Origin: Streptomyces sp. NBC_01304
GTDB taxonomy: Bacteria > Actinomycetota > Actinomycetes > Streptomycetales > Streptomycetaceae
NCBI RefSeq assembly: GCF_035975855.1
Contig: NZ_CP109055.1
Location: 2,790,001 to 2,854,000, forward strand
DNA: 64,000 bases
Direction of reading: 5' to 3'
Below are positions 24,712-33,732 of this stretch, one piece after another (the stretch's first letter is position 1; each line of letters starts with the position of its first letter). The notes under the pieces are model-generated. The model had not been told where the DNA came from and searched no databases. It worked only from the letters and a program-made list of their open reading frames with translations. The translations under genes were made by a program, and so were the position numbers.

Positions 24712-26196
24712 TTACTTCAACCAGCCCTCGATCGCGTGCAGCGAGAAGAAGGCCACGAAGACCACGGCCAGCACCCACATCAGCCAGCCGATCTCCCGCA
24801 CCTTGCCCTGCACGGCCTTGATCAGGACGTGCGCGATGATGCCCGCCGCGATACCCGCGGTGATCGAGTAGGTGAAGGGCATCAGGACGGTGGTGAGGAA
24901 CACCGGGATGGCGACGGACTGGTCGTTCCAGTCGATGTGCTTGGCGGTGGACATCATCATCGAGCCGATGACGACCAGCGCGGCGGCGGCGACCTGGGTG
25001 GGGATGGCCTGCGCGAGCGGGGTGAAGAAGAGGCACAGCGCGAAGCCGAGACCGGTGATGACGCTGGCGAAGCCGGTGCGCGCACCGTCGCCGACACCCG
25101 CGGTGGACTCGACGAACACGGTCTGGCCCGAGGCACCCGCGATACCGCCGACGATGCCGCCGGCACCGTCGATGGCGAGGGCCTTGTTGAGGCCCGGCAT
25201 CTTGCCTTCCTTGTCGGCGAGGCCGGCCTGCTGGCCGATGCCGATGATGGTGCCGATGGCGTCGAAGAAGCCCGCCAGGACCAGGGTGAAGACGATGGTG
25301 CCGACGGTGATGGCGCTGATGTCACCGATACCGCTGAAGGAGACCTTGCCGAACAGACCGAAGTCGGGCGACTCGACGAGGTGACCGAAGTCCAGCGTCG
25401 GGGCGTTGATGCCCCAGTCCTTCGCCTTCAGACCGGCGGCCTGGTGGACGATCGCCGCGAAGACGGAGCCGCCGACGATGCCGATGAGGATCGCGCCCGG
25501 GACCTTGCGGACCAGGAGGGCGAAGATCAGCAGAACGGTGACCGCGAAGCAGACGACCGGCCAGCCGACGAGCTTGTCGTCGAGACCGAGCTGGATGGGC
25601 TTGCCGTACATGGCACCGGGCGCGCTCGGCATCGAGGTCACGAAGCCGGCCTGGACCAGACCGATGAGGGTGACGAAGAGGCCGATGCCCATGGTGATCG
25701 CGTGCTTGATCGCCAAGGGGATGGCATTCATGATCATTTCGCGCAGGCCGGTGATCACCAGCAGCACGATGATGCCGCCGTAGATCACACACATGGCCAT
25801 CGCGTTGCCCCACGTCATCTGCGGGGCGACCTGGAAGGCCATCACGGCCGAAACGCTGAGTCCCGCCGCCAGAGCCAGCGGGACGTTACCCACGAAGCCC
25901 ATCACGATGGTGGTGGCCGCGGCGGCCAGCGCCGTCGCGGTGATGAGCTGGGAGACACTGAGCTGAGCGCCAGTGACGTCCTTGGCACCGCTGAGGATGA
26001 TCGGGTTCAGCAGGATGATGTACGCCATCGCCATGAAGGTGGTGATGCCGCCACGCACCTCCCGACCGACGGTCGATCCGCGCTGCGAAATTCGGAAATA
26101 CCGGTCGAGCCACGAACCGCCGGCCGGCGGAGGCGCACCTACGCCTGCGTCGGGGGACGAGTCGGCCTTCGAAGGCTCGGTGTACTGCTGGGTCAT
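24712..26196 (-). CDS. NCS2-family purine permease (AzgA/PbuG-like)
   Basis: 494 aa with about twelve to fourteen membrane helices. Family features: GREVRGGITTFMAMAYIILLNPIILS near the N-terminus, GNVPLALAAGLSVSAVMAFQVA, the SGIGDISAI segment, GTIIGIGQQAGL, and VFVESTAGVGDGARTGFASVITG, the hallmark of the AzgA subgroup that carries hypoxanthine, guanine and adenine with protons. The start has GGGAAG upstream. It is transcribed with XdhC and divergent from PucR, so purine uptake and breakdown are probably controlled together. Confidence 0.94.
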   Translation of the reverse strand: MTQQYTEPSKADSSPDAGVGAPPPAGGSWLDRYFRISQRGSTVGREVRGGITTFMAMAYIILLNPIILSGAKDVTGAQLSVSQLITATALAAAATTIVMGFVGNVPLALAAGLSVSAVMAFQVAPQMTWGNAMAMCVIYGGIIVLLVITGLREMIMNAIPLAIKHAITMGIGLFVTLIGLVQAGFVTSMPSAPGAMYGKPIQLGLDDKLVGWPVVCFAVTVLLIFALLVRKVPGAILIGIVGGSVFAAIVHQAAGLKAKDWGINAPTLDFGHLVESPDFGLFGKVSFSGIGDISAITVGTIVFTLVLAGFFDAIGTIIGIGQQAGLADKEGKMPGLNKALAIDGAGGIVGGIAGASGQTVFVESTAGVGDGARTGFASVITGLGFALCLFFTPLAQAIPTQVAAAALVVIGSMMMSTAKHIDWNDQSVAIPVFLTTVLMPFTYSITAGIAAGIIAHVLIKAVQGKVREIGWLMWVLAVVFVAFFSLHAIEGWLK

Positions 26197-26848
26197 GGTG
26201 CCTACTTCCCAAGGTTCATAGGGGCACCCGCATGAGCGCGAGATTTGGGATTGCTCAGGACTGCACGACCCGGGGGACGGCCCGAGGCATACGGGGTGGT
26301 GCTGCGATACCGCGAGCGGTGCGGTATTTGGGCCCCTGGGTGAAGGCGAGCGGAACGGTGTGCCGTTCCCTGCCGGAGACTTGACCTATGACTCCTCGAC
26401 CTCGTCGTCACCCTGAGGTCCTGGGGTGGAGGGACATCCCTGCGGATGCGGCCCCCCGCCCCTTGCGATCACGTGCCGGTGAGGTGTTCCGGGCGGACCG
26501 GCGTCTTGGGGGATACCGAAGGGCCCTGCGGCGAGCGCCCACTCCGGCTTGCGGGGAGAAGGAAGTCCATGGGAGGCCTCTTCGTTGGTATCGGGTCGTT
26601 CGTTTCGAGCCAGAGGACCTAAGTCCCTCGACCGACTCGTTCACGTGCTGTTAACGCGGAATAGCGTCAGTACACCTGCAGGTCCTTGGTCCCGGTCAGT
26701 CACGGAAACCATGAAGGAGTTGGCTGGTAGCCGGGTCCATCTTGTAGATTCGTATGAAAGGTAGAACTCAGTAACCTCCCCGCGCCCCTGCCGAAACGAT
26801 CGGCACAGGTCAGCGACAAGATCAAGACAAGAAACGGCGGCGACGACC
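26197..26848. other. 650-bp divergent intergenic region with possible RNA structure
   Basis: No gene is supported. An 88-codon plus-strand frame (26388-26654) lacks a ribosome site and protein-like character. From 26640 to 26830 the GC content drops, compatible with the PucR and permease promoters. Near 26508-26600 the segment GGGGATACCGAAG is partly complementary to CTTCGTTGGTATCGGG about 65 bases on, enclosing G/C-rich stems. This could be a structured leader, though nothing identifies it as a known riboswitch. Confidence 0.4.
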
Positions 26849-28525
26849 ATGCGGCTGCGCGCACTCCTGGAAACCGACGCGCTCGGTCTGCGCCTGCTCG
26901 GCGGCGAAGAAGAGCTGGACCGCACCGTGCGCGGTGTGATGACAACGGACTTGAGGGACCCCAGCCGTTACCTGACGGGCGGCGAACTGGTCCTCACCGG
27001 CCTCGCCTGGCGGCGCGACGCCTCGGACTCCGAGCCCTTCGTGCGGATCCTCGCGTCCACCGGCGCGGCCGCCCTCGCGGCCGGCGAGGCCGAGGTCGGC
27101 GACATCCCCGACGACCTGGTGGCAGCCTGCGTCCGGCACCGTTTGCCGCTTTTCGCAGTGAATGAGCGCGTGGCCTTCGCCACAATCACCGAGCACGTGG
27201 TGCGCCAGGTGTCCGGCGAGCGCGTCGGCGATCTCGCCGCCGTGGTGGACCGGCACCGCCGCCTGATGACCTCGGGCCCGGCCGGTGGCGGCCCCGACGT
27301 GGTCCTCGACCTGCTCGGCACCGACCTGGACCTGCGCGCCTGGGTGCTCTCCCCCGCGGGCCGCCCCATCGCCGGTTCCAGCAGCGCGGGCAGCCAGCCG
27401 CTGGCGCCCGAGATCTGCGCGAAGCTCGCCGCCGAACACCTGGCGGCCGCCCGCACGGGGCGCCGCGGACCGCACCGGCTGACCGTGAACGGCGCGACGT
27501 ACAGCCTCTTCCCGATCCGCAGCAGCGGCCGCGGCAACGCCGCCTCCCGCGACGTGCGCGAGACGGTCCTCTCGGACTGGCTGCTCGCCGTCGAGGCGGA
27601 CGCCGGTGACTGGGCGGAGGAGCGCCTCGACCTGCTGCAGGGCGTCACCCAGCTGATCGCCGTCGAACGCGACCGCCGCGACGCGGCCCGTACGGTACGT
27701 CGCCGACTGGCCCAGGAGGTCCTGGAGCTCGTCCAGACCGGCGCCGCACCGGCCGAGATCGCCGCCCGCCTTCGGGTCGCGGCGCCCGTGCTCCTGCCCG
27801 GCCTCGGTGCGGCCCCGCACTGGCAGGTCGTGGTGGCACGTGTCGAGTGGGACGGCGGCGAGATCGAGGGCGGCCCGGTCGCCCAGTCGCTGCTCGAGGA
27901 GATCCTGGTCGACCCGCTCGCCGCGGGCCCCGAGCCGTCCGACCGCATCGCCGTCGCGCACACCGGGGACGAAGCCATCGCCCTGGTACCGCTGCCCGCG
28001 GTCGCCGCCGAGCAGGACGGCAAGGAGCCGGTCCTGGTCGCGGACTCCCTCCTGGAGACGGTCCGCGACCCGCTCACCGCGGGCCTGTCGGACGACGGCC
28101 GGCTCACCCTGGGCGTCAGCGCCGCCGTGCACTCCGCCGAGGGCCTGCGCGGCGCCCTGGAGGAGGCCAGGCACGCCCGCCGCGTGGCCGCCGCACGCCC
28201 GGGCCGGGTTTGCGCCGCCGGGCACCAGGAGCTGGCCTCGCACGTCCTGCTGCTGCCGTTCGTCCCGGACGACGTACGCCGCGCCTTCACGGCCCGCCTC
28301 CTGGACCCGCTGCGCGACTACGACCAGCGCCACCGGGCCGAGCTCATCCCGACCCTGGAGGCGTTCCTCGACTGCGACGGCTCCTGGACGCGCTGTGCGA
28401 CCCGCCTCCACCTGCACGTGAACACGCTGCGCTACCGGGTGGGCCGCATCGAGCAGCTGACCGGCCGCGACCTTTCGCGCCTTGAGGACAAGCTGGACTT
28501 CTTCCTGGCCCTGCGGATGAGCTAG
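26849..28525 (+). CDS. pucR: PucR-family purine catabolism regulator
   Basis: 558 aa. The N-terminal PucR domain (about 1-125) begins MRLRALLETDALGLRLLGG and contains the TTDLRDPSRYLTGGELVLTG motif. A middle GGDEF-related region (about 290-420) follows. The C-terminal helix-turn-helix (about 495-555) reads ATRLHLHVNTLRYRVGRIEQLTGRDL, the HTH_30 signature. Such regulators control purine import and degradation genes and sense pathway metabolites. Divergent from the permease gene. The ATG has a poor ribosome site, but the PucR domain begins at once. Confidence 0.93.
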   Translation: MRLRALLETDALGLRLLGGEEELDRTVRGVMTTDLRDPSRYLTGGELVLTGLAWRRDASDSEPFVRILASTGAAALAAGEAEVGDIPDDLVAACVRHRLPLFAVNERVAFATITEHVVRQVSGERVGDLAAVVDRHRRLMTSGPAGGGPDVVLDLLGTDLDLRAWVLSPAGRPIAGSSSAGSQPLAPEICAKLAAEHLAAARTGRRGPHRLTVNGATYSLFPIRSSGRGNAASRDVRETVLSDWLLAVEADAGDWAEERLDLLQGVTQLIAVERDRRDAARTVRRRLAQEVLELVQTGAAPAEIAARLRVAAPVLLPGLGAAPHWQVVVARVEWDGGEIEGGPVAQSLLEEILVDPLAAGPEPSDRIAVAHTGDEAIALVPLPAVAAEQDGKEPVLVADSLLETVRDPLTAGLSDDGRLTLGVSAAVHSAEGLRGALEEARHARRVAAARPGRVCAAGHQELASHVLLLPFVPDDVRRAFTARLLDPLRDYDQRHRAELIPTLEAFLDCDGSWTRCATRLHLHVNTLRYRVGRIEQLTGRDLSRLEDKLDFFLALRMS

Positions 28526-28561
28526 CCGGACCTGTCCGCCTTGCCCGTTTTACGTTGCCGA

Positions 28562-28596
28562 AAGTGCCCGGAACCTCCACGAGGTGCCGGGCGCTT
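28562..28596 (+). terminator. Hairpin after pucR
   Basis: GCCCGGAACCTC and GAGGTGCCGGGC pair around a CAC loop with one mismatch, and the stem extends outward. It begins 36 bp after the stop. Confidence 0.7.
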
Positions 28597-28746
28597 TCCG
28601 CTATGCGGAAGAACTCGGGGCGAACTCGAGAAGATCGTCAAAGTCGGTCAGTTTGTGAATTCTTTCACCCAGCCCCTTGGCTCCTGACAGGGATTCATGT
28701 TGAGATGCGGGTCACAGCTCAATGGCGCGCTCCTGGGGAGGGGAAT

Positions 28747-29556
28747 GTGGCGGATACCGCCATGTCTGGTTCTGGTTCCGTGTCCCATCCGGAGGTCCCA
28801 GCTCCGGCCCCGGCCTCATCGAGGACAACCGCCCTCCAGACCGCGGTATGGCGGCTGCGCTCACGCGGCTGCTGGACCGATGCGGCGGCTCTGCTCGAAC
28901 GGGACGAGAGCCCGGACGCGGCCCTGCAGCGCGCCGCCCTCCTCGTGGAGCGCTGTCTGTTCACCGCGGCCGGCTGGCCCGAGGCCGAGGACGCGCTGCG
29001 TACGGCGGAGGCCCTTGCCCAATCGGACGACGCGCGGGGCGCTGCCGCGTGCGAGCGGGGGCAGCTCGCCTACGCCGCGACCGTGCTCGGAGTGCGGGAC
29101 CGGGCCGACGAGGCGCGGGCCGCGCTGGGGCGGGCCGCTGCGCTGCTTGCCCCTCAGGCGGCGGGGCGGCCGCTGCTCGACTATCGGCGGGGCTTGATCG
29201 CCGAGCATTTGGCGGATGCGCCGCAGGCTGCGCTCGCGGCGTATCGGCGGGCCCATGCCGGGGCCACGGCGCAGGGGGATCCCCTGCTGCTCTCCTTCAC
29301 GTGGCGTCATCTGGCCGGGCTTGCCCTGCGGGAGGGCGAGTTGGCGGAGGCCCGGCACGGCTTCGCGGAGTCGCTCCGCATCCGGGAGGAACTGGGCTAT
29401 CTGGTCGGGACGGCCCCCGCGCTGGCTGCGCTGGCCGACGCGGAGCCCGAGCCTGAGGCTGCGCGCCTCCGGGCTGAGGCGTTGCGGTTGTTCCGGTTGC
29501 TGGGTGGAGTCCCGACTTGGCTGGCCGCGCAGCTCTCGCCGCCTGCGGCGGTTTGA
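28747..29556 (+). CDS. TPR-like helical repeat protein
   Basis: 269 aa, all-helical, Ala/Arg/Glu-rich. Repeating pairs such as ALLVERCLFTAAGWPEAEDALRTAEALA, AALAAYRRAHAGATAQGD and LAEARHGFAESLRIREELGY resemble tetratricopeptide units, so it may bind a partner protein. No catalytic motif and no membrane segment. The GTG at 28747 is preceded by GGGGAGGGG. Its stop touches a dispersed repeat. Function not known. Confidence 0.75.
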   Translation: MADTAMSGSGSVSHPEVPAPAPASSRTTALQTAVWRLRSRGCWTDAAALLERDESPDAALQRAALLVERCLFTAAGWPEAEDALRTAEALAQSDDARGAAACERGQLAYAATVLGVRDRADEARAALGRAAALLAPQAAGRPLLDYRRGLIAEHLADAPQAALAAYRRAHAGATAQGDPLLLSFTWRHLAGLALREGELAEARHGFAESLRIREELGYLVGTAPALAALADAEPEPEAARLRAEALRLFRLLGGVPTWLAAQLSPPAAV

Positions 29557-29737
29557 TCCCCCACCCCGCCCCTTCCCGAAAGTCCTGACGGACGGCTTCG
29601 GGGGCTTCGCCCCCGGACCCCCTTTGTCCTCAAGCGCCGGACGGGCTGATTCATCAGCCATGAATCAGCCCGTCCGGCGCTTGAGGACAATCTTTAGAAG
29701 CCGGCGGCAGCCTTACGGGAAGGGGCGGGGTGGGGGA
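29557..29737. repeat. 181-bp inverted repeat made of two head-to-head intergenic repeat copies (family A)
   Basis: Outer arms of 22 bases (29557-29578 and 29716-29737: CCCCACCCCGCCCCTTCCCG and its complement). Inner arms of 25 bases, perfect (29626-29650 and 29664-29688), contain CTCAAGCGCCGGACGGGCTG. The centre TCAT-CAGCC-ATGA is itself palindromic. The left copy includes a GGGGGCTTCGCCCCC hairpin; the right copy is a different subtype with GGCTGCCGCCGG. Confidence 0.92.
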
Positions 29738-29753
29738 AAAATCGACGTGAGGC

Positions 29754-30551
29754 ATGATCGCCACCATGACCGGCCACAACACCCCGTACCTCGAAACGCA
29801 CTTCGGCCTGCAAGGCCGAACCGCCCTCATCACCGGCGGCAGCTCCGGCATCGGATACGCCATCGCCGAAGGCCTCGCCGGGGCAGGAGCCCGAGTCGTG
29901 CTCATGGCCCGCCGCGAGCAGCAACTGCGCGAAGCCGTTCACAAGCTCCGCGACCGGGGCCACGAGGCCGACCACGTCGCGGCCGACCTCGGCGACAGGC
30001 AGGCCCTGCACACCGCCGCCGACCAAGCGGCAGCGAAGTACGGCGAGATCGACATCCTCGTCACCTCCGCCGGCATCAACCTCAGGCCCCCCATGAACGA
30101 CCTCACCGAGGCCGACTGGGACACCACGATGGCGATCAACCTGGACGCCCCGTACCTCCTGGGCCAGCGCTTCGGCCCGCGCATGGCCGAGCGCGGCTGG
30201 GGCCGCATCATTCACATCGCCTCGCAGCAGACCCTCCGCGCCTTCGGCAACAGCGGCGCCTACGGGGTGTCGAAAGCCGCCATCGCCGCGCTCACCCGCT
30301 CTCAGGCGGAAGCCTGGTCCCCGCACGGCGTGTGCGTGAACGCGCTGGGCCCCGCGTTCGTGAAGACCCCGCTCACCGAGCCCGTCTTCGCCGACCCGGT
30401 CCGCACCCAGGCCATGGCCGACCGCACGATGATCGGCCGCAACGGAGATCCCGAGGACCACATCGGCCCGGCGATCTTCCTGGCGAGCGACGCGGCCCGC
30501 TTCGTCACGGGCCAGACCCTGTTCGCGGACGGCGGGTTCAGCGCGACCTGA
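29754..30551 (+). CDS. Short-chain dehydrogenase/reductase
   Basis: 265 aa classical SDR: cofactor motif TGGSSGIGYAIAEGL, structural NAG-like motif as TSAGIN, catalytic Ser in IASQQT, and YGVSK with the active Tyr/Lys. The end FVTGQTLFADGGFSAT is typical. It resembles gluconate 5-dehydrogenase and related sugar or polyol oxidoreductases. Arg after the first strand (MARREQQL) suggests NADP(H). The start ATG 29754 has GAGG very close; an in-frame ATG at 29766 is possible. A GntR regulator lies downstream on the other strand and may control it. Confidence 0.9.
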   Translation: MIATMTGHNTPYLETHFGLQGRTALITGGSSGIGYAIAEGLAGAGARVVLMARREQQLREAVHKLRDRGHEADHVAADLGDRQALHTAADQAAAKYGEIDILVTSAGINLRPPMNDLTEADWDTTMAINLDAPYLLGQRFGPRMAERGWGRIIHIASQQTLRAFGNSGAYGVSKAAIAALTRSQAEAWSPHGVCVNALGPAFVKTPLTEPVFADPVRTQAMADRTMIGRNGDPEDHIGPAIFLASDAARFVTGQTLFADGGFSAT

Positions 30552-30556
30552 GCGCA

Positions 30557-30676
30557 ATCGTGCCCCGCAAGGGGCACGGGGAACTGCGCGCCCAGCCACG
30601 AGCGACCCGCGCTTTGAGAACCGGCGGGCCTGCCCCCAGGGGCGCGGGGAACTGCGCAAAAAGCGCGGGCGGCCAC
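30557..30676. repeat. Dispersed intergenic repeat family B, two partial copies
   Basis: Two copies of the GGGGCGCGGGGAACTGCGC element. The first opens with a perfect hairpin, GTGCCCC-GCAA-GGGGCAC (30560-30577). Located between the convergent SDR and GntR genes, where it probably acts in termination. Confidence 0.85.
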
Positions 30677-30701
30677 GACCTCGGAACCCTGTCCCTGCCT
30701 C

Positions 30702-31451
30702 CTACGGGGCACCCGTGAAGTGCTCGCGTACCAGCGACCGCACCACATCCAGATCCTGCGCCACCAGCGCCTCGAGCAGCGCCGAGTGCTCCGCCGCGTC
30801 CGCGACCAGGTCCGCCCTGCGGTGGTGCACCGGGCCGCTCATCAGGGGCCACTGCGAGCGGCGGTGGAGATCGTCGGCGACCATCACCAGCTGCTGGTTG
30901 CCCGCCATCGCGAGGATCGCGCCGTGGAAGGCCCGGTCGGTGTCGACGTACGCCGCCAGATCGCCCCGCGCCGCCGCCACCGAGGTCGCCTCGGCGAACG
31001 GGCGCAGCTCGGCCCAGCGTTCGGCGGGGATCGTACGGGCCAGGCGGAGCATCACGGGGACCTCCAACAGGGCCCGGATCTCGGCGAGTTCGGCGAGTTC
31101 GCGGGCGCTGCGCTCGGCGACCCGGAAGCCCCGGTTGGGCACGACCTCGACGGCGCCCTCGTGCGCGAGCTGCTGCATGGCCTCGCGGACGGGGGTCGCC
31201 GAGACCCCGAAGCGTTCGCCGAGGACCGGTGCCGAGTAGACCTCGCCGGGCTTGAGTTCGCCGCCGACGAGCGCGGCCCGCAGGGCCTCGAGGATCTGGC
31301 CGCGTACGGAATGCCGCTGCACGGGGACCGCGACGCGGGCCGGGGGCGCGGGTTCGCTGTGGGTGTGCTCGCCGCGGGCCTGCTCGGGGACCCGGCCCCG
31401 GGCATCGGCCGAAGAGGCGTCGGGAGTGTGCCGGGCTCTCGCCTGCTCCAC
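30702..31451 (-). CDS. GntR-family (FadR/FCD-type) transcriptional regulator
   Basis: 249 aa. After a 45-residue variable start, the winged helix (about 50-115) reads QILEALRAALVGGELKPGE...GERFGVSATPVREAMQQLAHEG. The C-terminal FCD ligand domain (about 120-240) has AEIRALLEVPVMLRLA, DRAFHGAILAMAGN and EHSALLEALVAQD, with metal-binding His/Asp residues. Such proteins repress sugar-acid or organic-acid genes and are released by the substrate. The GTG at 31451 is chosen because AGGAGG lies seven bases before it; a further 26 in-frame codons upstream to 31529 lack a ribosome site. Confidence 0.92.
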   Translation of the reverse strand: MEQARARHTPDASSADARGRVPEQARGEHTHSEPAPPARVAVPVQRHSVRGQILEALRAALVGGELKPGEVYSAPVLGERFGVSATPVREAMQQLAHEGAVEVVPNRGFRVAERSARELAELAEIRALLEVPVMLRLARTIPAERWAELRPFAEATSVAAARGDLAAYVDTDRAFHGAILAMAGNQQLVMVADDLHRRSQWPLMSGPVHHRRADLVADAAEHSALLEALVAQDLDVVRSLVREHFTGAP

Positions 31452-31546
31452 TCGGGGCCTCCTCCGGGCGCGTACGCGGCCGCCGCCCGGCCGACCCCAG
31501 CACCATAGGCGGATGGGGCGAGAGTTCAAACATCAATCGCGTCGGG

Positions 31547-31565
31547 TAAGGTAAGGCTAACCTGC
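31547..31565 (+). promoter_or_regulatory. DmdR/IdeR-type iron box
   Basis: TAAGGTAAGGCTAACCTGC matches 15 of 19 positions of the DtxR-family consensus TTAGGTTAGGCTAACCTAA, with the central core intact. It lies 27 bp before the FhuF-like gene, so that gene should be repressed when iron is sufficient. Confidence 0.85.
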
Positions 31566-31592
31566 TAACGATCGCGATTCGGTGGTCCTCGC

Positions 31593-32456
31593 ATGTCCCT
31601 GAACACCTTGGTCCCAGACGTCGCCCGCCCGGCCCCTTCGGCCGTCGCGGATGCCTACGCGCGCCTGACCGAGGTCTTCCCCGGACTGCGGATCCAGGAG
31701 CTCGGCGCCGGTGAGCAGGCCCCGTCGGGCGGTGGCTGGGTCGCAGCCGCCCAGCTCGCGGAAGGCGGGGCCGCTCTCGATGCCTTTCTGGCGTGGGACG
31801 ACGCGCAGGTGCTCAGGGACTACGGGCAGCAGGCCCGGCCGGACGTCATCGCCAGCTTCGGGCTGCACCGGTACGCCTGGCCGGCCTGCCTCCTGATCAC
31901 CATCCCCTGGTTCCTGCACCGGCGGGTGCCGCGGCTGCCCGTGGCGAACGTCACCTTCCAGCGGACGCTCGGACGGATGGCCGTACGGGTCGAGGAGTTC
32001 GCCTGCCTGCCGGACGATCCGGCGGCCGCCCTGCCGGGTGCCCGGGTCGTGCCCGACGAGGAGGCGCTGCGCGCGGAGGTGCGTACGGCCGTCGCGGAAC
32101 ACCTGGGGCCGGTGCTCGACGGATGGCGTCCCCGGATGCGGCGCGGGCCGCGCGCCCTGTGGGGCATGGCGACCGACGAGATCGTCGAGAGCCTCTGGTA
32201 CCTCGCCCACCTGTTCGGCGAGGAGCGGCGCGCGATGGAGGAGCTGGAGCGGCTCCTTCCGGGCACCACCGGGCCGTACGTCGGCACCGCGGCGTTCCGT
32301 GAACTGACCGGGCCCGACGGCGAATCGCTGCCGACCCGGGACCGGGCGAGCTGCTGCCTCTTCTACACGCTGCGTCCCGAGGACACCTGTGTGACGTGTC
32401 CCCGTACGTGCGACGCGCAGCGCATCGTCAAGCTGAGCGCAACCGCCTCCCGCTGA
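31593..32456 (+). CDS. FhuF-like (2Fe-2S) ferric-siderophore reductase
   Basis: 287 aa. The C-terminus carries the FhuF signature of a CC pair followed by a CxxC: CCLFYTLRPEDTCVTCPRTCD, which ligates an unusual 2Fe-2S cluster. The remainder resembles the IucA/FhuF reductase domain, with helical segments and LWGMATDEIVESLWYLAHL before the cluster. It probably reduces ferric siderophores after uptake to release iron. The iron box directly upstream supports this. No siderophore synthesis or uptake genes are adjacent. Confidence 0.92.
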   Translation: MSLNTLVPDVARPAPSAVADAYARLTEVFPGLRIQELGAGEQAPSGGGWVAAAQLAEGGAALDAFLAWDDAQVLRDYGQQARPDVIASFGLHRYAWPACLLITIPWFLHRRVPRLPVANVTFQRTLGRMAVRVEEFACLPDDPAAALPGARVVPDEEALRAEVRTAVAEHLGPVLDGWRPRMRRGPRALWGMATDEIVESLWYLAHLFGEERRAMEELERLLPGTTGPYVGTAAFRELTGPDGESLPTRDRASCCLFYTLRPEDTCVTCPRTCDAQRIVKLSATASR

Positions 32457-32458
32457 AC

Positions 32459-32516
32459 CACTCGTACGAGTGTGATTGCTCGAACTCAACACCCTTCCTG
32501 GGGACGGTAGTTCGAG
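32459..32516. promoter_or_regulatory. Palindrome and hairpin between FhuF-like and DUF2637 genes
   Basis: CACTCGTACGAGTG (32459-32472) is a perfect 14-bp palindrome just after the FhuF-like stop. CTCGAACT (32479-32486) pairs with AGTTCGAG (32509-32516). Either terminator structure for the first gene or an operator/leader for the second. Confidence 0.5.
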
Positions 32517-32643
32517 TGCAAATCCCCTATCTGCGTCCCCTCGCACCCCCTTGGCGTCCTCTTGCCTCGAAACGCCCTGGGCGGCTTTGGATTTGGGCCA
32601 ATATGGCGCCCGAAAAGCCCTCAGGCAATGCAAGGGACCCCAG

Positions 32644-33696
32644 ATGAGAATGACCGACATATCGCTGGACTGGCTGCTTCCCGGCGCCGTACTGCTCCTG
32701 GGCATCCTGGCGGCGGTTGCGGTGCTGGCGCGAGGCAAGCGCGCCGGGTCGAAGGCGGCCGCCGACGACTCGTGGGAGCGCAGCGAGGAACGCCGAAGGC
32801 GCAAGGAAGCGTTCTACGGCACCGCGTCCTATGTGCTGCTGTTCTGCTGTGCCGCCGTGGCGGCCGCGCTCTCCTTCCACGGCCTGGTCGGCTTCGGCGA
32901 GCAGAACCTCAACCTCTCGGGCGGCTGGGAGTACCTGGTCCCCTTCGGACTCGACGGCGCGGCGATGTTCTGCTCCGTCCTCGCGGTGCGCGAGGCCAGC
33001 CACGGTGACGCGGCGCTCGGCTCGCGCCTGCTCGTGTGGACGTTCGCGGGGGCCGCGGCCTGGTTCAACTGGGTGCACGCGCCCCGGGGGTTGGGGCACG
33101 CGGGCGCCCCGCAGTTCTTCGCCGGGATGTCGCTGTCGGCCGCGGTGCTGTTCGACCGGGCACTGAAGCAGACCCGCCGGGCCGCCCTGCGCGAGCAGGG
33201 ACTGGTGCCACGTCCGCTGCCGCAGATCCGGATGGTGCGCTGGCTGCGCGCGCCCCGGGAGACCTTCGGCGCCTGGTCGCTGATGCTCCTGGAGGGCGTA
33301 CGCACCCTCGACGAGGCCGTCGAAGAGGTACGCGACGACCGCAGGGAGAAGGCGCAGAACCGTCTCCGCAGGCGCGAGCACGAGAAGCTGGAGCGCGCCC
33401 ACCTCAAGGCGGTCAGCCGAGGCCAGGCGTGGAACGGCGGACGCCGCTCGGGCGGCCGCCTTGAGGTCGAGGCGGCATCCCAGGGAGCCGGTTCGCCGCA
33501 GGTCGGCACGGAGCCTGCCATAGCCGGGCAGGATCAGCTGCCCGTGCGTTCCAGGCCCTCCCTGCAGGCCGTGACCGGCAGCGAACCGGGCTCGCCCGTC
33601 ACCGTCGACCTCACGGCGGAGGACGACACCCAGACCCTGCCGCGGCTCGACAGCCTGGAGCAGAAACTCAACGACCTTGAGCGTCAATTCGGCTGA
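32644..33696 (+). CDS. DUF2637 membrane protein
   Basis: 350 aa. One N-terminal helix (WLLPGAVLLLGILAAVAVLA), then a basic region, then four helices (about 60-185) including TASYVLLFCCAAVAAALSFHG, YLVPFGLDGAAMFCSVLAVREAS, LLVWTFAGAAAWFNWVHAP and QFFAGMSLSAAVLFDRAL, the DUF2637 core. The C-terminal 150 residues are charged and cytoplasmic. Family members occur on Streptomyces chromosomes and conjugative plasmids, where related Spd proteins aid intramycelial spread; a role here is unknown. The ATG at 32644 or 32650. Confidence 0.85.
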   Translation: MRMTDISLDWLLPGAVLLLGILAAVAVLARGKRAGSKAAADDSWERSEERRRRKEAFYGTASYVLLFCCAAVAAALSFHGLVGFGEQNLNLSGGWEYLVPFGLDGAAMFCSVLAVREASHGDAALGSRLLVWTFAGAAAWFNWVHAPRGLGHAGAPQFFAGMSLSAAVLFDRALKQTRRAALREQGLVPRPLPQIRMVRWLRAPRETFGAWSLMLLEGVRTLDEAVEEVRDDRREKAQNRLRRREHEKLERAHLKAVSRGQAWNGGRRSGGRLEVEAASQGAGSPQVGTEPAIAGQDQLPVRSRPSLQAVTGSEPGSPVTVDLTAEDDTQTLPRLDSLEQKLNDLERQFG

Positions 33697-33732
33697 GCGG
33701 TCGACGAGTTGGACCGCCCAGCCTCCCGGCCC

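Noticed and set aside
26388..26654. 88-codon open frame in the purine intergenic region
   Set aside because: No ribosome site, Arg/Pro-rich shadow-type composition, and it crosses the segment with partial RNA complementarity.
32459..32540. tRNA-like sequence with a TTCGAGTGCAAATCC segment
   Set aside because: No acceptor stem or anticodon arm can be drawn around it; only a simple hairpin is supported.
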